From NCBI GenBank assembly GCA_964556225.1, contig CAZKVJ010000018.1, forward strand, positions 1 through 64,000: a stretch of 64,000 nt of DNA. Reading direction: 5' to 3'. Position 1 is the first letter of the stretch. The number at the start of each line of letters is the position of its first letter. Positions 42,007 to 51,101 of this stretch are shown here, piece after piece. This stretch comes from CAZKVJ01 sp964556225 (GTDB lineage Bacteria; Actinomycetota; Acidimicrobiia; Acidimicrobiales; Ilumatobacteraceae). The position numbers and the translations under genes are program-made. Under the pieces are notes generated by a model that saw only the letters and a list, made by a program, of their open reading frames with translations, ran no database searches and was not told the DNA's origin.

Positions 42007-42999
42007 TCAGGCCCCCCGGCTCGCTGCCGTCTCGGCGTACCAGCGGGTGAGGTAGGTGAGGATGACGTCGGCCCCGGCGCGCTTGATGGCGTGCAGGTGC
42101 TCCAGCGCGACCGTGTCGTGATCAATCCAGCCGTTGGCCGCCGCCGCCTTCAGCATCGAGTACTCACCGCTGACGTGGTAGGCGGCGAGCGGCACGTTCA
42201 CCATCGCCCGGACCTGGGCGATCACGTCCAGGTAGGCGACCGCTGGCTTCACCATGACCATGTCCGCCCCCTGGGCGATGTCGGCGGCGACCTCGACCAG
42301 GGCCTCGCGAGCGTTGCGCCAGTCCTGTTGGTAGCCCTTCCGATCGCCGCCGCCGTCGATCTGCACGTCGACGGCGTCGCGGAACGGCCCGTAGAGCCCG
42401 CTCGCGTACTTCGCGGAGTAGGCGAGGATGGCCGTGTCCGCGTGCCCGGCGGCATCGAGCGCCGCCCGGATCACCCCCACCTGGCCGTCCATCATCCCAC
42501 TCGGCGCCACCACGTCGGCGCCGGCATCGGCCTGGGCGACGGCGGCCCTGGCGTACACCTCGAGCGTTGCGTCGTTGTCGACCTCGCCACGTTGGTCGAC
42601 GATGCCGCAGTGGCCGTGGCTGGTGTACTCGTCCACGCACAGGTCGGCCATCAGGACGACCCGGTCGCCCAGGTCGGCCCGCAGGTCGGCCATCGCGAGC
42701 TGCACGATGCCCTCGGGGTCGAACGCTCCGGAGCCGGTCGGATCCTTGGTGGCCGGCACACCGAACAGGATCACGGCCCGAACCCCCAGGCCGGCCAGCT
42801 CGGTGACCTCGCGCCGCAGCGAGTCACGGGTGTGCTGCACGACGCCCGGCAGTGAGCGGATCGGCGCCGGCGCATCGATCCCCTCCCTCACGAACAGCGG
42901 TGCGACCAGGTCGTCGACCCCCAACCTGGTCTGGGCGACCAGCTCGCGCATGGCGGCGGTGCGCCGCAGGCGCCGCGGACGCTCGTGGGGGAACGGCAT
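42007..42999 (-). CDS. hemB: Delta-aminolevulinic acid dehydratase (porphobilinogen synthase)
   Basis: This 330-residue TIM-barrel enzyme condenses two 5-aminolevulinates. The Schiff-base lysines are in LAYSAKYASGLYGPFRDA and MVMVKPAVAYLD. The metal loop reads DLCVDEYTSHGHCG. Two of the three zinc cysteines of the E. coli enzyme are kept and the middle one is Asp, so metal use may differ. ATG 42999 lies eight bases after TAGCAT (43013-43008), a leaderless-type start that overlaps the stop of the HAD gene. It is followed by hemL. Confidence 0.95.
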   Translation of the reverse strand: MPFPHERPRRLRRTAAMRELVAQTRLGVDDLVAPLFVREGIDAPAPIRSLPGVVQHTRDSLRREVTELAGLGVRAVILFGVPATKDPTGSGAFDPEGIVQLAMADLRADLGDRVVLMADLCVDEYTSHGHCGIVDQRGEVDNDATLEVYARAAVAQADAGADVVAPSGMMDGQVGVIRAALDAAGHADTAILAYSAKYASGLYGPFRDAVDVQIDGGGDRKGYQQDWRNAREALVEVAADIAQGADMVMVKPAVAYLDVIAQVRAMVNVPLAAYHVSGEYSMLKAAAANGWIDHDTVALEHLHAIKRAGADVILTYLTRWYAETAASRGA

Positions 43000-43010
43000 G
43001 ACCTTCGATG

Positions 43011-43715
43011 CTAGAGGGCGAGCCGGTCGCTCACCCGCCCGCCGCGGCCGTCGAGGTCGGCGCCGAGCCGGGCCAGCGTCATCCCGGCGAGCGTGTCCAC
43101 CACCAGGTCCGCGGCGGACAGGTCGTGACCGGCGGTCAACGGGTTGGCGCACGCCACCGTGAAGAGGCCGGCGGCGACGGCCGATGCCACGCCGGTGGTG
43201 GAGTCCTCGAACGCCACGCTCACGATCGGGTCGGCGCCGAGTGCCTGACAGGCCTCGAGGAACGGGGCCGGATGTGGCTTCGGAGCGCTCACGGTGTCGA
43301 TGGTGACCACGGCACCGACGCTCGTGGCCAGCCCGAGGTCGCTCAGGCGGGCCCGGACCCAGTCGCCGGGCGAGTTCGAGGCGACGCCGATCGGCACACC
43401 GGCCGCCACCGCCTCCTGGAACAGCTCGATCACGCCGTCGCGGGGCACCAAGCGGGCGAGCAGCGCGCGCTTGATCCGGCGGTGTCGGGCGAGCAGCGCC
43501 TCGCGATCGATGGCTGCCCCTCCGTTCGACGCGAGCGCGTCCTCGAGCTCGTCGACCCAGTCCGGTGACCAGGAGCGGCCGACGACCTGGGCCCATTGCT
43601 CGAGCGGGTAGTCGAAGCCGTGGTCCACGAACACCTGGCGCAGCGCCCCGTACTCGACGCTCTCCGTGTCGGCGATCGTGCCGTCGAGGTCGAACACGAG
43701 GGCCGCCGGTTGCAC
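43011..43715 (-). CDS. HAD-superfamily hydrolase (beta-phosphoglucomutase-like)
   Basis: This 234-residue protein has all four HAD motifs: FDLDGTIADTE (nucleophile Asp and acid Asp), GVASNSPG, the lysine in APKPHPAPF, and AFEDSTTGVASA. A helical cap at about residues 17-90 makes it subfamily I. The substrate is likely a small sugar phosphate or a similar phosphate ester, but is not evident. GTG 43715 follows TACCCT by eight bases. It is divergent from the Ig-like protein gene with a 35-bp gap, and is upstream of hemB on the same strand. Confidence 0.85.
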   Translation of the reverse strand: MQPAALVFDLDGTIADTESVEYGALRQVFVDHGFDYPLEQWAQVVGRSWSPDWVDELEDALASNGGAAIDREALLARHRRIKRALLARLVPRDGVIELFQEAVAAGVPIGVASNSPGDWVRARLSDLGLATSVGAVVTIDTVSAPKPHPAPFLEACQALGADPIVSVAFEDSTTGVASAVAAGLFTVACANPLTAGHDLSAADLVVDTLAGMTLARLGADLDGRGGRVSDRLAL

Positions 43716-43750
43716 GGGATCGAAGGGTACCGGCGAGTACCGTCGTCGCC

Positions 43751-44983
43751 GTGCCGGCCTACGCGGAGCTGTCCACCAACGAGATCCCGGTGATCCCCGG
43801 ACGGGAGCACAGCGTCACGCTCTCCGTGCGCAACGTGGGCACCGGCACCGAGTCGTACGTCATCATCGCGGTCGGGCTGTGCGCCGGGTGGACGCTGCTG
43901 GATCCGCCCACCGTCACGCTGTTCGCCGGCGAGTCGCAGCAGGTGCGGGTGACGCTGCGCCCACCGCGCGCGCCGTCCGTGACCGCCGGCCCCACCCCGC
44001 TGACGCTGCGCGTCGTCCCCCACGGCGAGCCGGACGAGGCCGTCACCATCGACGCCGAGCTCGACGTCGCCGCCTTCGACGATCGCCGCCTCACGATCGT
44101 GCAACCGGTCGTGCGGGGCCGCCGGGGCGCCACGGTCGACGTGGTGTTCGACAACCAGGGCAACCAGCACGCCAACGTGAAGCTGGGGCTGACCGACGGC
44201 TCCCAACGGCTCGCCGGACGCTTCGAGCCGCCGTCCGTCGGCGTCGACCCCGGCCAGAGCGCCCTCACCCGCCTGCAGCTACGGGCGCGGGGACTGCGCT
44301 GGACGGGCGGGTCGGATCCGATCGCCTACACCATCGACGCCACCCAGGACGCCCATCCGACGGCGGTCACCCAGGGCACCATGCTGCAGGCACCCATCGT
44401 GTCCGGTCGCCCCTGGGCGAAGCTGGCCGGCGTCGGTGCCGTCGCCGCGGCGCTGGTCGGCGGGTGGTTCCTCGTCGCCAAACCGGCCATCGACGATGCC
44501 GCCGGCGAAGCGGTCGACGAGGCCATCGCCTCGATGCCGACCGTCCCGGTCACCGATGGCGGCGCCACCCCCGGCAGCACCGCTCCCACGGCCACCACAC
44601 CTGGCGGCGAGATCGTCGTGAGCGCCGAGGCCGAAGGCGAGGCCTACGCGTTCCGGCTGCCCGTCAGCGCACCGGTGGGCGAGGTGGAGCGCCAGGACTA
44701 CGTGGTCCCGGCCGGCCAGCGGCTGCGACTGACGGACGTGGTGCTGCAGAACCCCAACCGCGACGCCGGCCAGGCTGCGCTCAAGCGCAACAACGACGTG
44801 CTGCTGGCGTGGAACCTCAACAACGTCATCGGCGACGACGTGAAGCAGTTCATCACCCCGCTCGAGCTCGTCGAGGGCGACACGCTGTCGTTCGAGGTCA
44901 CCTGCGCCGCCGCCGGTGACCCCGCCGCCGGGGTGTGCACCACCGCCACCTCGTTCTCCGGCCGCCTCCTCACGACCGACTGA
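43751..44983 (+). CDS. Ig-like-domain membrane protein, N-terminus without signal peptide
   Basis: This 410-residue protein has its first 215 residues in two beta-rich domains (IPVIPGREHSVTLSVRNVG, then VVRGRRGATVDVVFDNQGN), like the alpha-galactosidase-NEW3/COG1470 type. One helix at about 221-243 (LAGVGAVAAALVGGWFLVA) follows, then a Thr/Pro linker and a C-terminal domain with two Cys. There is no signal peptide, so the Ig-like domains should be inside and the C-terminal domain outside. The function is unknown. GTG 43751 follows TACCGT by seven bases, leaderless. Confidence 0.75.
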   Translation: MPAYAELSTNEIPVIPGREHSVTLSVRNVGTGTESYVIIAVGLCAGWTLLDPPTVTLFAGESQQVRVTLRPPRAPSVTAGPTPLTLRVVPHGEPDEAVTIDAELDVAAFDDRRLTIVQPVVRGRRGATVDVVFDNQGNQHANVKLGLTDGSQRLAGRFEPPSVGVDPGQSALTRLQLRARGLRWTGGSDPIAYTIDATQDAHPTAVTQGTMLQAPIVSGRPWAKLAGVGAVAAALVGGWFLVAKPAIDDAAGEAVDEAIASMPTVPVTDGGATPGSTAPTATTPGGEIVVSAEAEGEAYAFRLPVSAPVGEVERQDYVVPAGQRLRLTDVVLQNPNRDAGQAALKRNNDVLLAWNLNNVIGDDVKQFITPLELVEGDTLSFEVTCAAAGDPAAGVCTTATSFSGRLLTTD

Positions 44984-45006
44984 CCGCTTCGGGGAGATGG
45001 GTGAGG

Positions 45007-47352
45007 TCAGGGGCGCAGGGCGGTGCGCAGGGGGGAGGCGGCGGCCAGGGTGCCGGTGGGCGCCAGGACCAGGACGGTCGTCGACACCGGGGCGAAGCGC
45101 TCGGTGGGATCGGCCACGACCACGCGCCGGAAGCCGGTCCGCTCGTTGCGGGCGACCATCAGCCGAGCGGCGACGGCACCGCTGGCGTCGGAGACCACGG
45201 TGATGCTCCCCATCCCACCCTCGAGCGAGATCGTGACCGGGCTCTCGGGCGGGAGCGCCCCGACCAGCACGTCGAGACCCTGACCGGCAGCGACCGTCGG
45301 CAGCGCCATCACGACCGGCCGGTGCTCGCCGCGGGCCGTGAGCAGCACGCTGGTGCGCTGGCCCGCGGTGGTCGGCAGGACCAGCAGCGCGTTGCGGACC
45401 CCGTGCGCCGTCGGCGCGGCGCGCACCTCGACGGTGCAGGAGGCGCCCACCGCCAGCGCCCGACCCGAGCAACCGTCGCGCTGGAGCCGGAAGTCGCTCG
45501 GTGCGGCGCCGCCGATGCTCGCGGCGCCGAGCTGGACGGGCAGGAAGCCGGCGTTCGTGACCTCGACCGAGGCGCCGTCGGTCTCGCTGCCGATGACGGC
45601 CGCACCGAGGTCGAGCCCGGCCGGCAGCGCCGACAGCGATGGCTCGCCGACATCGCCCAGCAGCCGGACGGTGATCGAGGCGGCGCCGAAGCCGACCTCG
45701 GCGACGGTCAGCGTGGCGTCGACCGGGCCGGGTACCTGGGGCACGAACACCAGCGTCAGGGTGCAGAACCCCCCGGGTGGCACGGGCACCAGCGCCTGGC
45801 ACGTCCCGCCGGTGACGCCGAAGGCGGGATCGGAGACGGTGATCACCCCGGGGACGAACGTGGACGTGCTGTCGTTGTCGAGGACGAGGTACCAACCGGG
45901 CGACGGCCAGTTGACCGGGACGCTGCCGACGTCGAGGTCCTGCATCGACAGCGCCACGGGGAAGGTGGTGACGACGATCTGGCGGCCCACGACCGATGGG
46001 GCGCCGTCGACGATCTCGCTCGCCGCGCCCGTGTCGTAGAGCACCGCCCGGCCAGTGGCCGACAGCACCGGATGGGCGTTCGCGGCCGCGGCGGGGCTGG
46101 CTCCGTCGCTGCGGCGGCTGGCCAGCACCAGCTCGCCGCTGCGTCGCATCGACAGCAGCACGGTGCCGTCGTCCGGGTCGAACGAGCCCGGCACCGGTAC
46201 CGGCAGGAGGTTCGCGGCTCTGGACACGAACGCCACGACCTCGCCGTCGTCGGACACCGAAGGCTGGCCCGACGGCCCGTCGCCGACCACCTTCCCGAAC
46301 GCCGTGGCAACCGCGCTGACGACCTCCACCGACCGATCGGTCGCCTCGTCGAGCACGCCGTCACCGTCGACGTCACGGTCGACGGCGTGGACCTGGGCGA
46401 TCCCACCGGCGAGCGATCGATAGGCGACCACGCGTCCGTCGCCCGAGATGGCCGGCTGGTCCGCTGCCCCGCCGAGCGCAACCGACACCGGCTGCGGGAG
46501 CCGGTCGCTGCCGCGCTCCCACAGCACGACCTGGGTGACGGCGCGGCCGCCGGCGACCCAGCCGTCGGCCCACGCCGGGCGACCATCCGGTCCGACCGTG
46601 GCATCGGTGGTGAACACGAGGGTGCGGCCGTCACCGGACAGCGCGGGCTCCACCTGACCGGTGTAGGCGTAGGCGCCACCCGGTGCCCCCGCCGGCAACC
46701 CCGGCGACGCGACCAGCCGGCCGCCCTCACCGAGGGGGACGGTCATGTCGGCGACCCAGACGGAGTGCGGGACCGGACCGTTCGACGGGTCGTCGAGGAC
46801 GAAGGCCAGCACCTGGCCGCTGGCCGACAGCGACGGGGGCGAGGACGGATCCGCTCGATCGAGCGCGCCATCCGGACCTCCGGACACCAGCTCCCACTCG
46901 CCGAGCGCCCCACCGCACGCGGGCAGGGTCATGCGGTACACGTCCCAGCGCTCGCCGCGGTCGTCGTCGCGGAACAGGTCGAAGGGGATCTCCGTGACGA
47001 CGGCGACGACACAGCCGTCGGCGCTGATCGCCGGTGCGGTGCTGGACCCGGTCCGCATCCCCGGTGCCGGCTCCGTCAGCTCCACCAGCGAACCGAGCTC
47101 CCGGTCGCGCAGGTAGACACTGCGGGCCCGCCCATCGCCACCGGCGGCGACGAACACCACCAGCCGGCCGTCGCCCGACATCGAGGCCAGCGGGCTGGGG
47201 AAGGCCGTCACCGTGGTGGGGTCGATCGATGCTTCGAGGGTGGTCACGGGACCCGGCACATCTGCTCGTGCCACTCGGCCCGCGGCAGGGGCAACCAGTG
47301 CCACGGCCGCGACAGCGGCGACCGCACCGACGAGATGACGACGAGATGTCAT
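45007..47352 (-). CDS. Large secreted protein: TolB-like propeller plus ASH/choice-of-anchor domains
   Basis: This 781-residue protein has a signal peptide (residues 1-32, MTSRRHLVGAV to ARADV). Residues about 40-430 hold repeated ISADG/LSGDGR/SVSDDGEVVAFVS units typical of PD40/TolB beta-propellers. Residues about 450-670 hold two domains with DLDVGSVPVN and GLDLGAAVIGSE openings and paired Cys, like ASH/choice-of-anchor D modules. A last Ig-like segment ends the protein. There are no catalytic residues or wall anchor that I can see. A surface or extracellular binding role is the inference. ATG 47352 is preferred to TTG 47358. It is convergent with the Ig-like protein gene. Confidence 0.8.
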   Translation of the reverse strand: MTSRRHLVGAVAAVAAVALVAPAAGRVARADVPGPVTTLEASIDPTTVTAFPSPLASMSGDGRLVVFVAAGGDGRARSVYLRDRELGSLVELTEPAPGMRTGSSTAPAISADGCVVAVVTEIPFDLFRDDDRGERWDVYRMTLPACGGALGEWELVSGGPDGALDRADPSSPPSLSASGQVLAFVLDDPSNGPVPHSVWVADMTVPLGEGGRLVASPGLPAGAPGGAYAYTGQVEPALSGDGRTLVFTTDATVGPDGRPAWADGWVAGGRAVTQVVLWERGSDRLPQPVSVALGGAADQPAISGDGRVVAYRSLAGGIAQVHAVDRDVDGDGVLDEATDRSVEVVSAVATAFGKVVGDGPSGQPSVSDDGEVVAFVSRAANLLPVPVPGSFDPDDGTVLLSMRRSGELVLASRRSDGASPAAAANAHPVLSATGRAVLYDTGAASEIVDGAPSVVGRQIVVTTFPVALSMQDLDVGSVPVNWPSPGWYLVLDNDSTSTFVPGVITVSDPAFGVTGGTCQALVPVPPGGFCTLTLVFVPQVPGPVDATLTVAEVGFGAASITVRLLGDVGEPSLSALPAGLDLGAAVIGSETDGASVEVTNAGFLPVQLGAASIGGAAPSDFRLQRDGCSGRALAVGASCTVEVRAAPTAHGVRNALLVLPTTAGQRTSVLLTARGEHRPVVMALPTVAAGQGLDVLVGALPPESPVTISLEGGMGSITVVSDASGAVAARLMVARNERTGFRRVVVADPTERFAPVSTTVLVLAPTGTLAAASPLRTALRP

Positions 47353-47398
47353 TTCCAACTGGTTCCGGATCGCCCGGCCGCCTGCCCTCCGCCTCGAA

Positions 47399-48118
47399 TT
47401 ATGGACCCCCGTCGAGCGCTGCGGCCAGCGACTCGATCAGACCGGTCAGCGAGTGATCGGACGCCACGCTGGTCACCTTGAGGCCGGCCCCGCCAGCGGC
47501 CGCGGCGGTGACGGGCCCGATGGCCACCACGACGGGCGGCGTCCACTCGCCGACGACCTCGCGCCAGGAGCGAGCCGCCGACCCGGAGCTGAACAGCACG
47601 GCGTCGGCATCGAACAGCGCGGGCGGCAGCTCGTCGTGGTGGACGCTGACCGTTCGGTAGGCCGCCACGACGTCGACGGACCACCCTCGGGCCCGGAGCC
47701 CCTCGGCCAGGATGGGACGGGCCTGCTCGGCCTGGACCAGCAGGACGCGGCCGGCCCCGCTCGGGAAGACCTCGACGAGCCCTTCGGCCAGCTGCCGGGT
47801 GGGCACCAGGTCGGCGGCTCGCCCGAGCGCCTCGGCGGTCGCCGTGCCGACCGCAGCGAGACGTGGCGGCGGCCCGGCGGGCAGCGCTGCCGACACCCGG
47901 GCGGCCCCGTTGGGCGAGCTGACCACGAGCCAGTCGTATTCGGCGAGGCGCTCGAGCGCCCGACGCAGCGCCACCCCGCCGTCGGCCGGGTCGTCGATGC
48001 GCACGAGCGCCAGCTCGACCACCTCGGCGCCGAGCGCGCGCAACCGGTCGGACAGCTCGGCGGACTGGGCGGCGGCGCGGGTGACGACCACCCGGCGGCC
48101 GGCCAGCGGCCTCGTCAC
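47399..48118 (-). CDS. hemD: Uroporphyrinogen-III synthase
   Basis: This 239-residue protein has the two-domain fold of HemD, weakly conserved as usual. Recognisable parts are the opening AGRRVVVTRA, WLVVSSPNGAARV, AVGTATAEAL, and VLFSSGSAARSW with IGPVTAAAA in the second half. It closes and inverts the linear tetrapyrrole made by HemC. GTG 48118 overlaps the hemC stop as GTGA. It is the last gene of rex-hemACD. Confidence 0.92.
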   Translation of the reverse strand: MTRPLAGRRVVVTRAAAQSAELSDRLRALGAEVVELALVRIDDPADGGVALRRALERLAEYDWLVVSSPNGAARVSAALPAGPPPRLAAVGTATAEALGRAADLVPTRQLAEGLVEVFPSGAGRVLLVQAEQARPILAEGLRARGWSVDVVAAYRTVSVHHDELPPALFDADAVLFSSGSAARSWREVVGEWTPPVVVAIGPVTAAAAGGAGLKVTSVASDHSLTGLIESLAAALDGGP

Positions 48119-48987
48119 CCCTGGACCGCCCGTCGGGCCCGGCGCGCTGCCTCGACCCCGGCCGCGCGCCACTCGGAGCGATCCCGCCCGCTCAGGTCGT
48201 CACGGGCGACGACGTGACGGCCGGTCGATGGGTCGGCGAGGAACGTGTGCAGCACCGTGCCGTCCACGAGGGCCCCGACGGGCATCGTGCAGCCGGCACC
48301 CAGCTCGGCGAGGAACGCCCGCTCCGTCTCCACGGCGGCGCGGGTGGCCGGGTGGTCGAGCGCGGCGACCGTGCTCAGCGCCTCGGTGTCGTCGCCACGA
48401 CACTCCACGGCCACCGTCCCCTGACCGACCATGGGGACCATGACCTCGACGGACAGCACCTCGGCCGCCAGATGGGTGAGCCCGAGCACCTCGAGTGCCG
48501 CCACCGCCATGACGATGGCACCCCCGTCGGGCACCTTGGCCAGGCGGGTCTGGATGTTGCCGCGCAGCTCGACCACCTGAAGGTCGGCGCGGACCAGGCC
48601 CAGCTGGAACCGGCGCCGCACCGAGCCCGTAGCGACGGTGGCGCCCGGGGGGAGCTCGGCGAGCGCTCGGCCCACGAGCGCATCGCGCGGGTCGCGCCGT
48701 GCGCACCACGCCGCCACTGTGAGCCCGTCGGCCGCCAGGGACGGAAGGTCCTTCGCGCTGTGCACGGCAACGTCGGCCCGGCCGTCGAGCACGGCTCGCT
48801 GCACCTCCTTCACGAACACCCCCTGGCCCCCCAGCTGGTGCAGCGCGACATCCTGGCGCCGGTCGCCCGTGGTCTCGACGATCACCAGCTCCGTCTGGAG
48901 CCCGGGATGAGCGGCCCGCAGCCCGGCTGCCACCACCTCCGCCTGGGTGCGCGCTTGGGGCGACCCGCGCGTGGCGATGCGCACCAC
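48115..48987 (-). CDS. hemC: Hydroxymethylbilane synthase (porphobilinogen deaminase)
   Basis: This 290-residue enzyme polymerises four porphobilinogens. The dipyrromethane cofactor Cys is in ELGAGCTMPVGA (about residue 232). The substrate-binding region VHSAKDLPS and arginines in GSVRRRFQL and LRGNIQTRL are intact. GTG 48987 (or the next GTG) starts it, 3 bp after hemA. Confidence 0.96.
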   Translation of the reverse strand: MVRIATRGSPQARTQAEVVAAGLRAAHPGLQTELVIVETTGDRRQDVALHQLGGQGVFVKEVQRAVLDGRADVAVHSAKDLPSLAADGLTVAAWCARRDPRDALVGRALAELPPGATVATGSVRRRFQLGLVRADLQVVELRGNIQTRLAKVPDGGAIVMAVAALEVLGLTHLAAEVLSVEVMVPMVGQGTVAVECRGDDTEALSTVAALDHPATRAAVETERAFLAELGAGCTMPVGALVDGTVLHTFLADPSTGRHVVARDDLSGRDRSEWRAAGVEAARRARRAVQG

Positions 48988-48990
48988 GGC

Positions 48991-50253
48991 TCAGCCGAGG
49001 TCGAACAGGTCGCGCACGGCCGCCGCGTTGCGCTCGCCACGCGGCGTCCCGGCGTCGTCCTTCAGCCGCACCGACGGGTGGTGCAACAGCTTGGCGACGA
49101 TGCCCTTCGTGAGCGCCTCGACGGCGTCGCGCTGCGCCGGGTCGAGCGCGCCCAGACGGCCGGCGAAACGGGCCAGCTCGGCCCGGCGCAGGGCATCGGC
49201 CCGCTCGTGCAGCTGGGCCACCAGCGGGGCCGCCTGACGCGCCGTGGCCTCCACCAGGTAGCGCTCGACCTCCTCGCCCAGGATCTCGCGGACCGTGGCG
49301 GCCTCGGCCGCGCGCTGCTCGAGCCCGCGTGCCGCCCAGTCGCGAAGGTCGTCGAGGTCGAGCAGCGTCACCCCGTCGACCGAGCCGACCGAGTGCTCGA
49401 CGTCGCGCGGCACGGCCAGGTCGACCACCAGCAGCGGCCGGCCCGACCGGCGGCGAGCGGCTCGGGCCACGGTGTCGTGCTCGACCACCACCGAACCGGC
49501 GCCGGTGCAGGTGAGCACCACATCGGCCGCCACGAGCTCGTCGAGCAGGTGTGACAGGGGTGCCACGCGACCGCCGACTCGCGCCGCGAGCGCCTCGCCG
49601 CGCGACACGCTGCGGTTCAGCACGGCGATGTCCGCCGCGCCGGCACCCGCCAGCGCGAGGGCGACGCCCTCGCCCACCTCGCCCGCCCCGACCACGACCA
49701 CCCGGTGGCCCGACAGGCTGCCGAGCCGCTCGGCCGCCATCTCGACCGCGGCGTGCGAGATCGATGCCGTGGAGCGCCCGATGCCGGTCTCGGTCCGGGC
49801 CCGCTTGCCCGTCTCGAGTGCGTGGCGGAAGAGCAGGTTGAGCGTCGCCCGGGCCCCGCCCTCGACCTGGGCGAGCTCCCACGCTGCGCGCACCTGACCA
49901 AGGATCTCGCTCTCGCCGAGCACGGCCGAGTCGAGCCCCGCGGCGACCTCGAACAGGTGGGCCACGGCGGCGTCGTCGTGCTGGCTGTACAGGTGCGGGT
50001 GCAGCTCGTCGGGATCAAGACCGCCCAGCTCGCAGAAGAAGTCACGGATGTCGGCGTACGCGCCGTGGAACCGCTCGGCCACCGCGTAGACCTCGGTGCG
50101 GTTGCAGGTGGACAGCACGACCGCTTCCCGGACGTTCTCACGCGCCACCAGTCCGTGGACGGCCTTGGGCAGCGCGTCCGGGGCCACCGTCACCCGCTCG
50201 AGCAGCGACAGCGGACCCGTGCGATGGTTCACACCGATCACCACGATGGACAC
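48991..50253 (-). CDS. hemA: Glutamyl-tRNA reductase
   Basis: This 420-residue NADPH enzyme makes glutamate-1-semialdehyde from Glu-tRNA, the entry to the C5 pathway. The nucleophile is Cys50 in LSTCNRTEVY. ESEILGQV and the nucleotide-binding VVVGAGEVGEG are present, and the C-terminal dimerisation helices are complete. GTG 50253 follows AGGAG at eight bases. A 58-bp gap to rex holds TAGGGT (50314-50309), a possible second promoter. Its product feeds HemL, encoded at 40716. Confidence 0.96.
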   Translation of the reverse strand: MSIVVIGVNHRTGPLSLLERVTVAPDALPKAVHGLVARENVREAVVLSTCNRTEVYAVAERFHGAYADIRDFFCELGGLDPDELHPHLYSQHDDAAVAHLFEVAAGLDSAVLGESEILGQVRAAWELAQVEGGARATLNLLFRHALETGKRARTETGIGRSTASISHAAVEMAAERLGSLSGHRVVVVGAGEVGEGVALALAGAGAADIAVLNRSVSRGEALAARVGGRVAPLSHLLDELVAADVVLTCTGAGSVVVEHDTVARAARRRSGRPLLVVDLAVPRDVEHSVGSVDGVTLLDLDDLRDWAARGLEQRAAEAATVREILGEEVERYLVEATARQAAPLVAQLHERADALRRAELARFAGRLGALDPAQRDAVEALTKGIVAKLLHHPSVRLKDDAGTPRGERNAAAVRDLFDLG

Positions 50254-50311
50254 GACTGCGCTCCTGTCACGTTGCTGCCAAAGTGCTCACGCCTGACGTC
50301 ACTCCCCCACC

Positions 50312-51004
50312 CTACGCGCTCGCGCTCCGACCGCCATCGGCTGGTGACACCACGTGGAGTGCCGAGCTGGCGCGGCGCTGCTCGTGGTAGCTCAGGATCT
50401 GCAGCTCGACCGCCAGATCGACCTTGCGTGCGGTGACGGTGCGGGGCAGCGACAGCACCACCGGTGCAAAGTTGAGGATGCTGGTGACCCCGGCGGCGGC
50501 CAGACGGTCCGCGGCGTCTTGGGCTGCCTCGGGCGGCGTCGCGATGATCCCGATCGAGACGGACCGCCCCTGCACGATCTGGGGCAGGTCGTCGATGTGG
50601 CGCACCCGCACCCCATCGATCACGGTGCCGATCTTGGTGTCGTCGACGTCGACGACCCCGGCCACGGGGAACCCGCGAGCGCCGAAGCCGGCGTAGCCGG
50701 CCAGCGCCTGGCCCAGGTGCCCGGCACCGACGATGACGACCGGCCAGTCGTGGTTGAGCCCCAGCTCGCGCCGGATCTGGTACACGAGGTAGGCCACCTC
50801 GTACCCGACCCCCCGGGTGCCGTAGCTCCCCAGGTACGAGAGGTCCTTGCGCACCTTCGCCGCGTTGACCCCTGCCAGCTCGGCCAGCCGGTCCGAGGAC
50901 ACGTGGTCGACGTCGTCGCCCGCCAGGTCGACCAGGATGCGCAGGTACTCGGGCAGCCGGGCGACGGTGGCCTCGGGAATGCGGCGACGGGCACGGTCGG
51001 GCAT
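50312..51004 (-). CDS. rex: Redox-sensing transcriptional repressor Rex
   Basis: This 230-residue protein has a winged-helix N-domain (residues about 1-80, LPEYLRILVDLAGDDVDHVS, then VRKDLSYLGSYGTRG) and a Rossmann domain with VIVGAGHLGQALAGY and VVDVDDTKIG that binds NAD(H). The C-terminal swapped helix is present. In Streptomyces, Rex represses respiratory genes, including nuo and its own rex-hemACD operon, when NADH is low relative to NAD, and the same gene order is found here. TAGCCT (51020-51015) lies ten bases before ATG 51004, with a Rex-like palindrome just upstream. Confidence 0.95.
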   Translation of the reverse strand: MPDRARRRIPEATVARLPEYLRILVDLAGDDVDHVSSDRLAELAGVNAAKVRKDLSYLGSYGTRGVGYEVAYLVYQIRRELGLNHDWPVVIVGAGHLGQALAGYAGFGARGFPVAGVVDVDDTKIGTVIDGVRVRHIDDLPQIVQGRSVSIGIIATPPEAAQDAADRLAAAGVTSILNFAPVVLSLPRTVTARKVDLAVELQILSYHEQRRASSALHVVSPADGGRSASA

Positions 51005-51014
51005 GGCAGACGAC

Positions 51015-51043
51015 AGGCTATGCGCTCGTGCACGTGTTCACGA
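51015..51043 (-). promoter_or_regulatory. rex promoter with putative autoregulatory Rex operator
   Basis: TCGTGCACGTGTTCACGA (51026-51043) has perfect TCGTG/CACGA arms around 8 bp. Its minus-strand core GTGAACACGTGCAC is close to the Streptomyces consensus. It fills the spacer upstream of the -10 TAGCCT (51020-51015), so bound Rex would occlude RNA polymerase. Confidence 0.65.
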
Positions 51044-51101
51044 AGTCGGCTCGGCGCTCCCGACCTCCATCACCGCCGGCGACCAATAGCCTGCGGCGCC
51101 G

